Assembly (NCBI GenBank): GCA_004296455.1
Contig: AP018280.1
Location: 2,542,001 to 2,606,000 of the forward strand
Origin: Calothrix sp. NIES-4101
Lineage (GTDB): Bacteria; Cyanobacteriota; Cyanobacteriia; Cyanobacteriales; Nostocaceae
Direction of reading: 5' to 3'
DNA length: 64,000 bases
Shown here: piece after piece, positions 49,515 through 58,221 of the stretch
Position numbering within the stretch: the stretch's first letter is position 1
Layout: each line of letters opens with the position of its first letter
The notes under the pieces: generated by a model
Database searches by the model: none
The model's input: the letters and a program-made list of their open reading frames with translations, nothing else
What the model was told of the DNA's origin: nothing
Translations under genes and position numbers: made by a program

Positions 49515-49577
49515 TAGTATGTGTTAAGTAGATGCACCCTGATGATCCGGAGAGCTACGCAAGTGGCTCTCTTTTTT
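49515..49577 (+). ncRNA. putative small RNA, GATGCACCCTGATGAT plus GNRA-loop terminator (copy 2)
   Basis: A TAGTAT -10-like box (49515-49520) lies 10 bp before GATGCACCCTGATGAT (49531-49546). A 9-bp stem follows, GAGAGCTAC (49550-49558) with GTGGCTCTC (49563-49571), a GCAA tetraloop, and six T. Transcription from the box would give an RNA of only about 50 nt. It shares 16-bp sequence and full architecture with the unit 282 bp downstream. No -35 box is clear. Confidence 0.6.
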
Positions 49578-49796
49578 GTATTTTGTATATTTGGTAATTA
49601 ATATCAAGTTCGACTAATCAGTGATTATTAATTTGTCTTTGCGTCTGTATTGATCACAATTCTGGAGGTAAGCAGCCCAAAAGCCTCAAAAACTGATCAA
49701 ATTACAGTTTGTAGAAACTGATTATCATACACAAGCAATTATAAAAAGCTGTGGTCGAGAAAATAAGGGGTAACACACTACGTCCCCAAAAAAGTA

Positions 49797-49858
49797 TAGT
49801 ATGTTATTTGGATGCACCCTGATGATCTGGAGAGCTACCCAAGTGGCTCTCTGTTTTT
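49797..49858 (+). ncRNA. putative small RNA, GATGCACCCTGATGAT plus terminator (copy 3)
   Basis: Tandem relative of the preceding unit: TAGTAT (49797-49802), GATGCACCCTGATGAT (49811-49826), the same 9-bp stem GAGAGCTAC (49830-49838) with GTGGCTCTC (49843-49851), loop CCAA, then a T-run. The stem is conserved exactly while the loop changes, suggesting the stem is functional. It ends about 130 bp before argJ. Confidence 0.6.
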
Positions 49859-49989
49859 TAGTTTCGGTTTCCGGAATGTTGCAGAAATTAGAATCAAAGA
49901 CACAAAACAAAAGACATTTAACAAAATACCACTAAGTGGTGACACGAACTTGATATAATCGCCAGTCGAGTCACAAATGGGAAAGAGTC

Positions 49990-51303
49990 ATGGCAGACTG
50001 GTGGGAAATTACAGGCGGAGTTACAGCACCCAGAGGTTACAAAGCAGCAGGAATCAAAGCTGGATTAAAACCTTCGGGATTACCAGACTTAGCTTTAATA
50101 GTTTCAGATGTAGATGCGATCGCCGCAGGAGTGTTTACAACAAGTTACGTAAAAGCCGCTTGTGTAGATTATTGTAAAGAAAGATTGCAGGCAAAACATA
50201 GTTCCCGTGCTATTCTCTGCAATGCTGGACAAGCGAATGCCGCGACAGGGGAACAGGGAATGCAGGATGCCCTAGAAAGTGCAGAATTACTCGCCAAAAC
50301 ATTAAATATTTCGCCAGACTTAATCCTCCTGGCATCAACGGGAGTAATTGGACAGCGCATCAAAATGGAGGCAATGCGAAGCGGAATCCCTCAACTCGTA
50401 GCAGCCCTTTCAGAAACTGGTGGAGATGCGGCGGCAGGGGCAATTATCACCACAGATTTAGTCACAAAAAGTATTGCTCTAGAAACTAATATAGGCGATC
50501 GTCCGGTGCGAATTGGTGGAATTGCTAAAGGTTCGGGGATGATTCATCCGAATATGGCGACAATGCTAGCTTTTGTCACCTGTGATGCTGCTGTATCACC
50601 TCATCTATGGCAGCAGATGGTTTCCCGTGCGGCTGATAGAAGTTTTAATTCGATTACCGTTGATGGCGATACGAGTACGAATGATAGTTTAATTGCTCTG
50701 GCAAATGGAGAATCTCGAACTCCAGCAATTACAGACATCGGTACAGAAGCGGAAAAGCTCGAAGCAATGTTGACAGCAGTTTGCCAGCATTTAGCGAAAT
50801 GTATTGCCCGTGATGGAGAAGGGGCAACTTGTTTAATCGAAGTCCAAGTTACGGGTGCAACTGATGAACACGCAGCTCGTCAGGTAGCAAAAACTATTGT
50901 TGGTTCATCTTTAGTTAAATCTGCAATCTTTGGAAATGACCCCAACTGGGGAAGAATTGCGGCGGCGGCTGGACGTGCAGGTGTTGCATTTGAACAAGAG
51001 GATTTACGGATACAGCTAGGTGATTTTTTATTGATGGAGAATGGGCAACCTCTACAATTTAACCGTGCGGAAGCCAGTGCCTATTTAAAGAAAATTTCCG
51101 CAAATTCATCTCTGCCAGCCAATGTAAATGCTACCAATATGAGCAATGATTTGGATATTGATAGAAGTGTAGTCGCACCACAGCGAGTTGATAATCCTGT
51201 CGTCATTCAAGTTAATTTAGGAAACGGACATGGTTCGGGAATAGCTTGGGGATGCGACTTGAGTTATGATTACGTCAAAATTAACGCTGAATATACAACG
51301 TAG
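49990..51303 (+). CDS. argJ: bifunctional ornithine acetyltransferase/N-acetylglutamate synthase
   Basis: A 437-residue ArgJ that recycles the acetyl group from N-acetylornithine to glutamate in arginine synthesis. The self-cleavage site is T191 in HPNMATMLAFVTCDA, giving alpha and beta chains; STGVIGQRIKM and FGNDPNWGRI are present. The C-terminus ends WGCDLSYDYVKINAEYTT as in all ArgJ. About 20-25 extra residues (roughly 368-402, Asn/Asp/Val-rich) are inserted before the final sheet compared with the usual short linker. It opens with MADWWEIT after GAAAGAG. Two putative small RNAs precede it. Confidence 0.95.
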   Translation: MADWWEITGGVTAPRGYKAAGIKAGLKPSGLPDLALIVSDVDAIAAGVFTTSYVKAACVDYCKERLQAKHSSRAILCNAGQANAATGEQGMQDALESAELLAKTLNISPDLILLASTGVIGQRIKMEAMRSGIPQLVAALSETGGDAAAGAIITTDLVTKSIALETNIGDRPVRIGGIAKGSGMIHPNMATMLAFVTCDAAVSPHLWQQMVSRAADRSFNSITVDGDTSTNDSLIALANGESRTPAITDIGTEAEKLEAMLTAVCQHLAKCIARDGEGATCLIEVQVTGATDEHAARQVAKTIVGSSLVKSAIFGNDPNWGRIAAAAGRAGVAFEQEDLRIQLGDFLLMENGQPLQFNRAEASAYLKKISANSSLPANVNATNMSNDLDIDRSVVAPQRVDNPVVIQVNLGNGHGSGIAWGCDLSYDYVKINAEYTT

Positions 51304-51555
51304 ATAGGAAAAATAACAGAAGCTTTCATAATCATGTTTTCCTAGACTACTGATGATGAAACAGATGCGGATAGTTTTGAATCCTCAGTAAGTAATCGGG
51401 TTAAATTTGAGCAAAGCAAATGCCGGGTTTCGATACTTAAGCTCAGTGCATTGCTATGCTCAACCCTAATTTAGTAGTTGTTTTGAGTATTGAGGGTAAT
51501 CGAAATGCATCTTACCAACAATTCCGACTTCCCACTCAACATCAAAATCAAAAAA

Positions 51556-51762
51556 TTAAATATCGTCAGGTAAAATCCATTTGGGCGGTTCCATCATTTT
51601 CTTCATCCGCGCGGCTTCGGCAATTTCCAACATTTTATCTAACGGAGTATCTTCGATAAACTTTGATGTCGCTTCGCGATGCTCGATACTAGGACACTTG
51701 TCACCCAAAACACAACCATTGACACAATCGACTTGGCAATTAACTTGTTTTTCTTCCACCAT
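51556..51762 (-). CDS. small cysteine-rich conserved-type protein
   Basis: A 68-residue protein with a Cys cluster at the start: C9, C13, C17 and C23 in VNCQVDCVNGCVLGDKCP, then an Asp/Glu-rich body and MEPPKWILPDDI at the end. The Cys3Cys3Cys5Cys spacing could bind zinc or an Fe-S cluster. No family name is recognised, but the ordered composition and cysteine pattern argue for a real gene. It is soluble, monocistronic and divergent-facing to nothing obvious. Confidence 0.7.
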   Translation of the reverse strand: MVEEKQVNCQVDCVNGCVLGDKCPSIEHREATSKFIEDTPLDKMLEIAEAARMKKMMEPPKWILPDDI

Positions 51763-51912
51763 AAATTTTCTCTCCTCTACATTTTTGACTTGAGAGTGGA
51801 AACTGAATTCTCAACCACTCATCAGCAAAAATATTGGTATTCTCTCAAAATAATTTTAACTTGATATCTTATCCAGAACTGAAACTATTACTGCGATCGC
51901 AACTTGATAATT

Positions 51913-52461
51913 TTAGCTTAGCAAACTGCTAGTATTTCGACTGGAATTCAAATCCAATCTTAAACAAGCTTTTGCGTCATCTATCATTTGCTTCATCATT
52001 TCCTGATTGGTGGTTCGATATTCTTGGAGAAACTCTTCCACAGGAATGATTAATCTTGCTAAAGCTTCTTCATTGGGAATAAATGGCTGAATTTCTCGTA
52101 CAAAAGCACTGACGACAACAATATAAGTTAATTCTTCGGGTTGCGAACCAAAATAATCAGACTCGATAATTCCGGTGACATAAAGCTCGTCTAATGTCAC
52201 TGCGGCTTCTTCCCATGTTTCCCTGTGTGCCACCTGGGCAATGGATGTTTCATCGGCTTGTACATGCCCTCCAGGTATATCTAACCCGCGCTGGAGACGC
52301 ACTGTGACTAAATTACCGTCGTGAGTGAAGGGTAAAACCACAACGCAGGTGATTTGCTCAAAATCGATCGCCTGAAAATCGTTTATTGGTTCTGTAGTCC
52401 TAATTAAATTAAAGTTGGCATGACGTGCTTGGGTTGCGGATATACGACGTTTATCTGACAT
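51913..52461 (-). CDS. Nudix hydrolase
   Basis: A 182-residue Nudix enzyme. The Nudix box is GGHVQADETSIAQVAHRETW followed by EEAAV (64-88), with R80, E81, E84 and E85 giving the metal site. The N-terminal 35 residues and the C-terminal helical tail (about 150-182) do not indicate a substrate. Members cleave nucleoside diphosphates linked to another moiety, often as house-cleaning. Monocistronic. Confidence 0.92.
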   Translation of the reverse strand: MSDKRRISATQARHANFNLIRTTEPINDFQAIDFEQITCVVVLPFTHDGNLVTVRLQRGLDIPGGHVQADETSIAQVAHRETWEEAAVTLDELYVTGIIESDYFGSQPEELTYIVVVSAFVREIQPFIPNEEALARLIIPVEEFLQEYRTTNQEMMKQMIDDAKACLRLDLNSSRNTSSLLS

Positions 52462-52537
52462 TTTCTAATTTTTAGTTTTCCCTATTCACTATTATCTATG
52501 ACTGAGTTATCCAAAATATAAGACAATACGGTTCAGT

Positions 52538-52758
52538 TAACCTGAGTTCGGGATAGGCAGAGATAGTTGAAATTTCAGCACAATTCTTTGAATAAACTGA
52601 TATTTTTTTGTTTTTACAGGTTTTACAGCTAGAACCAAGAATTGGGGAGAATCCCCCAAACCCCCTCCAAATAAGAAATACGAAAATTATTGGGTTTGAC
52701 GAATTAGAAAGCTTCGTAATTCAAATTGAAACAAAACTCTTAACCCGAACTCAGGTTA
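52538..52758. mobile_element. putative MITE-like element, 15-bp terminal inverted repeats
   Basis: TAACCTGAGTTCGGG (52538-52552) and CCCGAACTCAGGTTA (52744-52758) are perfect inverse complements bounding 221 bp with no coding capacity. Possible target duplication was not evident. It carries the dispersed palindromic repeat (52632-52670) inside. A non-autonomous transposon or a long transcript hairpin are both possible. Confidence 0.45.
52632..52670. repeat. dispersed palindromic repeat (CCCCCAAACCCCC type), copy 2
   Basis: GAACCAAGA, then TTGGGG...CCCCAA hairpin and CCCCCTCCAA, matching the unit at 26217-26251 with a few changes. Confidence 0.55.
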
Positions 52759-52835
52759 CTTTATTTAATTGACATTTACACAATTATTTACTACCCTCAT
52801 TTAATTCGTTGTAGTTATAAATGCGTAACCGCTAA

Positions 52836-54062
52836 CTAACTTTTAACCACAATATTTTCCTTCAAAGCATTATTCCGCTTATTCAAAACCTGTAAAACAA
52901 CTAAACCAGACAGGGTACTCAAAGCCACCGCCAGCCAAGTATATTCGGCAACCCCATGGGATTGATCAATTAACCAGCCACCAATAATAGGACCAATTAC
53001 ATATCCAATTGTCCAACATTGATAGGCGATCGCAGTATAAGCACCTCGTAAATTTGCAGGTGCCAATTCCGAAATCCAGGCGGAAGATGTAGGCTTATAG
53101 ATGATAGAAGCGATCGCAAAAACGGCAAATATCCCCAATTGATATATCTCTCCAGCATTACCCAAAAGCGACACCAGCAAGAAACCCACACCCCAAACAG
53201 CCATGGAAATCATCAAGGCTGTCAAATAACTCAACTTAGCGATAACTCGTATGACTGGAACCTGCAACAATGCCCCTAAACCCACATAGCCCCAGGTAAA
53301 CAAATTCGCCACAACCGCATCCGCAGTTCCGCCAAAATTCACAAAATAAAGTGGTAAAGTCCCACCAGATAAAGCAATATAGCTAATAAATAAAGTATTT
53401 ACCAATAAATAAATCAACAACCGCGAATCAGTCAAAGCTGTTTTCCAACCCTTCTGAATTTCCTGAGTTTCCTGGGTTTCACTGCTGAACTCGCGAGTTT
53501 CCCGCATCGCCACAGTAAATAAAAGTAATAAGATGAAAAATGCGATCGCGCTGGCAGCAAACAGCAATTCCGCCGGATGCAGTAGTTTTAATAACAATCC
53601 ACCTACTAAAGTCCCAGCACCAAATCCGAGATTATCCGCTACACCCAATACAGAAAAAGCACTTTGACGCTGTTCAGGTAAAGTTACATCCATTACCGAA
53701 GCATCAGCAGCAGTCCAGTATAAACCCGTACTCAAACCAAAGACAATATTCGCCAGCAACAACAGCGAAAAACTTTCTGTAAATACAGCAATTAATGCAG
53801 AGATAACTGCGAAAGTAGACGATAAAATTAAACTTCGCTTGCGTCCAAACTTGGGAGAATCAGCCAGAATGCCACCCAAAATATTCCCAGCAAATCCCGC
53901 TACTGAACCACCACCAACCGCAAATCCAACTTCCGTCGCCGATAAATTACCATAGTTGACAAACACAATTGGCATGTAGAAAAGTAGCACTGCGGAACCA
54001 AGTTGATATAATCCACGGGCAATGGTTTGTACCCACACTTGCTGTGGTATTGGGGTTTTCAT
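52836..54062 (-). CDS. MFS transporter
   Basis: A 408-residue major facilitator with twelve predicted helices. The N-terminal half has the motif A-like GGILADSPKFGRKRSLILSS between helices 2 and 3 and a short central cytosolic loop rich in Glu/Gln (SSETQETQEIQKG, about 199-210). The C-terminal half has the equivalent PTSSAWISELAPANLRGAYT. Substrate unknown; drug or metabolite efflux is the usual guess for this subfamily. It lacks a signal peptide and is divergent from recN by 188 bp. Confidence 0.9.
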   Translation of the reverse strand: MKTPIPQQVWVQTIARGLYQLGSAVLLFYMPIVFVNYGNLSATEVGFAVGGGSVAGFAGNILGGILADSPKFGRKRSLILSSTFAVISALIAVFTESFSLLLLANIVFGLSTGLYWTAADASVMDVTLPEQRQSAFSVLGVADNLGFGAGTLVGGLLLKLLHPAELLFAASAIAFFILLLLFTVAMRETREFSSETQETQEIQKGWKTALTDSRLLIYLLVNTLFISYIALSGGTLPLYFVNFGGTADAVVANLFTWGYVGLGALLQVPVIRVIAKLSYLTALMISMAVWGVGFLLVSLLGNAGEIYQLGIFAVFAIASIIYKPTSSAWISELAPANLRGAYTAIAYQCWTIGYVIGPIIGGWLIDQSHGVAEYTWLAVALSTLSGLVVLQVLNKRNNALKENIVVKS

Positions 54063-54250
54063 GTTTGGAAGTTGCTTTTAAGTGGATGTTAACTATTGTA
54101 AAGGGGATTTCCTGGCAACATCTATTTTGTCACCGATTATTGCAAATACTGTCAAAGCAAATTAGTTTTGGTAGACTCAAAAAGATGCAATAGTACTAAA
54201 CTCTCAAGTAACAAATATTCCTGCGTCTTCCTCATGGAGATTTTGCCTCG

Positions 54251-56011
54251 ATGTTGTGTCTGCTGCGAATTGAAAATTTTGCCCTCATTGACCAGTTAGA
54301 ACTAGAATTTGGTGCAGGACTGAATGTACTCACTGGTGAGACTGGTGCAGGGAAATCGATTATTCTGGATGCGATCGATGCTGTTTTAGGTGGTAAAGTC
54401 TCTAGTCGAGTCATTCGTACTGGCACAAGTCGCACTTTGGTGGAAGCAACCTTTGCCACTAATCATGCTTTAGCTGGATGGTTAAGCGAACAAGAAATCG
54501 ATTTAATTGATGCAAGCTCAGTAGTAATAAGTCGCGAAATTTCTGCTACTACCAGTAATATCCGCAGCCGATCGCGTGTGAATGGGGTTTTGGTTAATCG
54601 TCAAGTGATGAACGAGTTACGGGAAAAGCTCGTGGAAATCACCGCACAAGGTCAAAGTGTTCAGGTGGGAAAGTCTTCTCAGGTGCGGGATTGGTTGGAT
54701 GTGTATGGTGGGGATGCCCTTCTTCAGCAGCGTCAAGCGATCGCTAGTGCTTTTGTAGTGTATCAACAGGCACATCTAGCTTTGGAGCAACGCCGGACTT
54801 CTGACCGGGAACGCCTACAGCAACTCGATTTACTGACCTACCAAGTGCAGGAATTGGGTGCTGCAAATCTCAGTGAATCGAACGAACTGGAACAACTGCA
54901 ACAGGAACGCGATCGCCTTACCCATGTAGTTGATTTACAACAGGCAAGTTATAAAGTTTACCAAGCTTTATATCAAAATGATGGTAATGATGGCGATACA
55001 CCAACTGTTACCGACTTGCTTGGTGATAGCGAAGCTGAATTATTAGATATGGTTGAGTATGATTCTCAACTACAGGATTTATTAGATTTAATTCGCGATG
55101 CTCAAATGGCTGTGAGTGAGGTGGCGCGTCAAATTAATACCTATGGTGAAAATTTAGAAGCAGACCCCCAGCGCTTAGAGGAAGTAGAAGAACGGATTCG
55201 TGAACTGAAACAAATTATTCGCAAATATGGCCCCACTTTAGCGGATGCGATCGCTCATTACAACCGTACCCAAGCCGAGTTGGCAGCCCTTACCGATAGC
55301 GAGCAATCTATCGAAAATTTAGAACAGCAAGAAAAAGCCTGTTTCCAGAAATTAACCCAAGCCTGTGCCAAATTAACGGAAATGCGGTGCAAAGCGGGGA
55401 AGCAACTAGAAACGCAAATCATCCGTGAACTCAAACCCTTAGCGATGGAAAAGGTGCAATTTCAAGTAGAAATAGTGGCGACTTCACCAACCCCTACAGG
55501 TGCAGACAAAATTACCTTTATGTTTAGTCCCAACCCTGGGGAACCTCTGCAACCCCTTTCAGAAACTGCTTCGGGTGGAGAAATGAGCCGCTTTTTACTG
55601 GCTTTAAAATCATGTTTTTCCCAAATAGACGCACCGGGAACAATGGTATTTGATGAAATCGATGTTGGGGTATCGGGAAGAGTCGCCCAAAGTATCGCCG
55701 ATAAATTACATCAAATTAGCCATCAACAGCAGGTATTATGTGTTACTCACCAACCTCTGGTAGCGGCAATGGCAGATAGGCATTTTCGAGTTTCTAAACA
55801 GGTTCTCAACCAAGTTAAAGGTAAAAAGGAAAACAATGGAAATGGTGAAGAGAGAACCGTAGTCAGGGTGACAGCATTGGATAATTTAAACAAACGTCGG
55901 GACGAACTCGCGCAACTGGCAGGCGGTAAATCAGCACAGGATGCGATCGCTTTTGCGGATTCTCTACTCCTCCAGGCGGATAACCATCGTAAAGGCAAGA
56001 AAACAAAGTAA
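54251..56011 (+). CDS. recN: DNA repair protein RecN
   Basis: A 586-residue SMC-like ATPase for double-strand break repair. The Walker A is TGETGAGKSI (28-37). A long heptad coiled coil fills about 160-390. The C-terminal head has the ABC signature ASGGEMSRFLLALK and Walker B TMVFDEIDVGVSG, then the D-loop and THQPLVAAMAD. Length and order match RecN rather than SbcC. The small insertion KGKKENNGNGEE near residue 525 is low-complexity. Monocistronic. Confidence 0.97.
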   Translation: MLCLLRIENFALIDQLELEFGAGLNVLTGETGAGKSIILDAIDAVLGGKVSSRVIRTGTSRTLVEATFATNHALAGWLSEQEIDLIDASSVVISREISATTSNIRSRSRVNGVLVNRQVMNELREKLVEITAQGQSVQVGKSSQVRDWLDVYGGDALLQQRQAIASAFVVYQQAHLALEQRRTSDRERLQQLDLLTYQVQELGAANLSESNELEQLQQERDRLTHVVDLQQASYKVYQALYQNDGNDGDTPTVTDLLGDSEAELLDMVEYDSQLQDLLDLIRDAQMAVSEVARQINTYGENLEADPQRLEEVEERIRELKQIIRKYGPTLADAIAHYNRTQAELAALTDSEQSIENLEQQEKACFQKLTQACAKLTEMRCKAGKQLETQIIRELKPLAMEKVQFQVEIVATSPTPTGADKITFMFSPNPGEPLQPLSETASGGEMSRFLLALKSCFSQIDAPGTMVFDEIDVGVSGRVAQSIADKLHQISHQQQVLCVTHQPLVAAMADRHFRVSKQVLNQVKGKKENNGNGEERTVVRVTALDNLNKRRDELAQLAGGKSAQDAIAFADSLLLQADNHRKGKKTK

Positions 56012-56320
56012 GGAAGGTGGATTCAATCAATTATAAAATTAGGGTGCTGTTAGCGGAGCGTAACGCAACATTTTACATTCGTAAATTCCCGTTCCAAGGT
56101 TCGGCATAATAATCATCGGCTCCGCTAAGTCATACCAAGTTGCGTTATGTCGTAGTACTTTAAGTCAATGAGATTGCTTCCTACGTCGCAATGACCGGGT
56201 ACTATATTTGAGTGCAACTTAGTCTCAGTTATTATTAGTTTTTCTGTGCGTCCCTCTATCTCCCACATCCCCGCGTCAGTCTTATCGTTGCTATTTAACC
56301 GGACATGATATAAACCCTAT
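56012..56320. other. convergent intergenic region with REP-like repeats
   Basis: 309 bp holding dispersed palindromic repeats (TGTTAGCGGAGCGTAACGCA near 56047-56066, and a GCGTTATGTCG stretch near 56143). A related copy is near 31290. No gene or clear T-run terminator. Confidence 0.5.
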
Positions 56321-57556
56321 CTAAACCTGCTCCTTCGCAGGCGGTACAACACCAGTTCGATCTAAACCTGCATCAATTTTCCGCAACACTTGAAAATCGA
56401 CTTCTGGCAAGAGATAACTGTTGTAACTCGCCAGCGTTGGTTGTTTTTCCAAAAACGAGAATGCTTGTCTAAATTGATACGGATTTGCTGGAATCGGTGC
56501 ATCCAAATGACAGGGAATAATTTGTTGAAAGTCCCACCGCGCAACCCTATCAGCCCATGCTAAAGTTTCCTCCGGCGCACGATTGAGAATCAAAGCTTGT
56601 AAAATAGGTGCTACGAAAATGCGCCCATCACCCCGTAAAGCCTCAAAAGAACGCTGCCAATCGGCTTTCCATTGGAAGGGATATAAGCCAAAGTAGTTTT
56701 TGCGGGAACGATTACTGACTTTAGTGGCATCACGAAAGACATTGCCCCATTTCGGTATTTCCAAAACACTTGGCTGAAAATAAAAGGCAAACAAGGCAAC
56801 TCGCCACCATCCTCGACGACGATTTTCAGCATTATCTATGACAATATCGAATGCTCGATCTCGTGCATGGAACAGCAACGGGTAAGGGTCTAATTGGAGT
56901 ATAGCGGGAGGTTCTGCGGGTACAGAAACAATCGTATCTGTCAACAATAGGGTTTTTGAAGATTTGTGAAAGAATGCGACTTCGGCGAATTTCCCTGCTC
57001 CCAAATCGATCGCCCCCAGTATCTCATAATCAAACTCTGCGGCGAAAGGTGTTTGACTACTATCTTCGGGAAGTATGGAAGTACGTTTACTAGGCAAACC
57101 CAACCAACTTAAGGGCAAATTCAGGGGAAAACTCCACTGACTCGGAGCGACAAAAACCTCAGCCTGGGGAAAATATCTAGCAAAGGGACCGACAAAAACC
57201 TTATGTTCGAGACCAGAGATTGTAGGTAAAATAATATACTTAATTTCACCATGCTCCACTACTAACTCATTCACCAAACGGATACATTCTGGAGTTGGGG
57301 CAACAGGCGCATAGACAAGTAAACTTCCCTCATCCAGCTTCACCACAGTCATCCGAATGGGGACAATCACATAAAAAATACCTTGAATTTGTTCAAAAGT
57401 CCAAATTGTATTTTTAATGACTTCCCTACGGATAGTTTGCCGTTTTCCAAAGGGATAAATTGGTAAAGTCAACCAAAATTGCCATGAAAAATCTTGGGAA
57501 TTTTTTACCTCTTCAGCCTGCCTTGCTTGCCCGTTCATCTTATCTTGCGATCGCAC
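56321..57556 (-). CDS. DUF4336 domain protein
   Basis: A 411-residue protein of the DUF4336 type, a family related to the metallo-beta-lactamase fold but without its full HxHxDH motif. Recognisable blocks are GSLLVYAPVAPTPECIRLVNELV, IKYIILPTISGLEHKVFVGPFARYFPQAEVFVAPSQWSFPLNLP and KTLLLTDTIVSVP. The ATG at 57538 (MNGQARQAEEV) is an alternative start. No signal peptide. Found mainly in phototrophs; function unknown, and enzymatic activity is uncertain. Confidence 0.85.
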   Translation of the reverse strand: MRSQDKMNGQARQAEEVKNSQDFSWQFWLTLPIYPFGKRQTIRREVIKNTIWTFEQIQGIFYVIVPIRMTVVKLDEGSLLVYAPVAPTPECIRLVNELVVEHGEIKYIILPTISGLEHKVFVGPFARYFPQAEVFVAPSQWSFPLNLPLSWLGLPSKRTSILPEDSSQTPFAAEFDYEILGAIDLGAGKFAEVAFFHKSSKTLLLTDTIVSVPAEPPAILQLDPYPLLFHARDRAFDIVIDNAENRRRGWWRVALFAFYFQPSVLEIPKWGNVFRDATKVSNRSRKNYFGLYPFQWKADWQRSFEALRGDGRIFVAPILQALILNRAPEETLAWADRVARWDFQQIIPCHLDAPIPANPYQFRQAFSFLEKQPTLASYNSYLLPEVDFQVLRKIDAGLDRTGVVPPAKEQV

Positions 57557-57735
57557 TTTCTACATATTTATTAGCTTACTAGGAGAAGCGGAGAATTGGG
57601 ATGGGAAATTGGGCAATAAAACTTAAATATTCACTTTAAATATTCAACTTAAATATTCCTACTTCAATATGCACAAATATCAGTCTAGAGAATCTGATTG
57701 ATGATGGCGATTTAGCAGTACATTAGTAATATCAG

Positions 57736-57831
57736 GTCAGTTCGGGTTTCAGGATATTTAGCTACTGATTCTACGAAGAAATAGAACTATAGCCGACATA
57801 GAATCAGGATTCTAGCTGATTCCGAACTCAC
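57736..57831. repeat. spaced inverted repeat upstream of the PII-like gene
   Basis: GTCAGTTCGG (57736-57745) and CCGAACTCAC (57822-57831) are complementary at 9 of 10 positions. The GAGTTCGG core resembles the ends of the 52538 element. Nested GATTCTA/TAGAATC and GAATCAG/CTGATTC pairs lie inside, so the leader can fold. It ends 24 bp before the gene. Confidence 0.4.
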
Positions 57832-57854
57832 TTGCATATATTTAGGAGTTATTT

Positions 57855-58160
57855 ATGTCTTTAAAACCTCTTCCCCTCGAATCTGCTACATTAGTCACCA
57901 TCATTGGTGAAGCCGTGCTGCAAGATAATCTGATCAAAATGTTGAAAAGTCTCGGTGCAAGTGGCTATACTGTCACTCCAGCCAGGGGAGTCGGTAGCCA
58001 CGGCAACCGTATGGGAGACATTCCCGGTTACAATACAAACGTTGAAATTAAAACAATTGTTTCTCCAGAAATCTCAGATGCTATTTTCTCCTCCCTCATG
58101 GAGTATCAAGGTAAACAAGGATTTATTGCTTTCCGACACAATGTTGAAGGTTTGTATTAA
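57855..58160 (+). CDS. PII-like signalling protein
   Basis: A 101-residue PII-superfamily protein: LESATLVTIIGEAVLQDNLIKMLKSLGASGYTVTPARG is the ferredoxin-like beta-alpha-beta with the region that leads to the T-loop (GVGSHGNRMGDIPGYNTN), then VEIKTIVSPEISDAIFSSLM and GKQGFIAFRHNVEGLY. The classical GlnB T-loop tyrosine/serine modification site and the adenylyl-binding pattern are not fully present, so this is one of the divergent PII-like types (as the bicarbonate-linked SbtB or carboxysome-linked CPII are), not GlnB. GGAG lies 8 bp before the ATG. Upstream folding region. Monocistronic, converging with the aldo/keto reductase. Confidence 0.8.
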   Translation: MSLKPLPLESATLVTIIGEAVLQDNLIKMLKSLGASGYTVTPARGVGSHGNRMGDIPGYNTNVEIKTIVSPEISDAIFSSLMEYQGKQGFIAFRHNVEGLY

Positions 58161-58221
58161 TTAATATTAAGAGAATGAAGTGCGATCGCATGAACTAAAA
58201 AATGCTCTCGATTTTGCAGGG

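Larger units (their letters stand above)
49282..49989. other. intergenic region with two small RNA units
   Basis: 708 bp between gatB and argJ. It contains two near-identical short units (49515-49577 and 49797-49858). The 220 bp between them has no gene; a minus-strand 61-codon frame over the second unit is dismissed. Confidence 0.5.
52462..52835. other. intergenic region with inverted-repeat element
   Basis: Contains the 15-bp terminal inverted repeats at 52538-52552 and 52744-52758 and a copy of the CCCCCAAACCCCC repeat. No gene. Confidence 0.5.
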
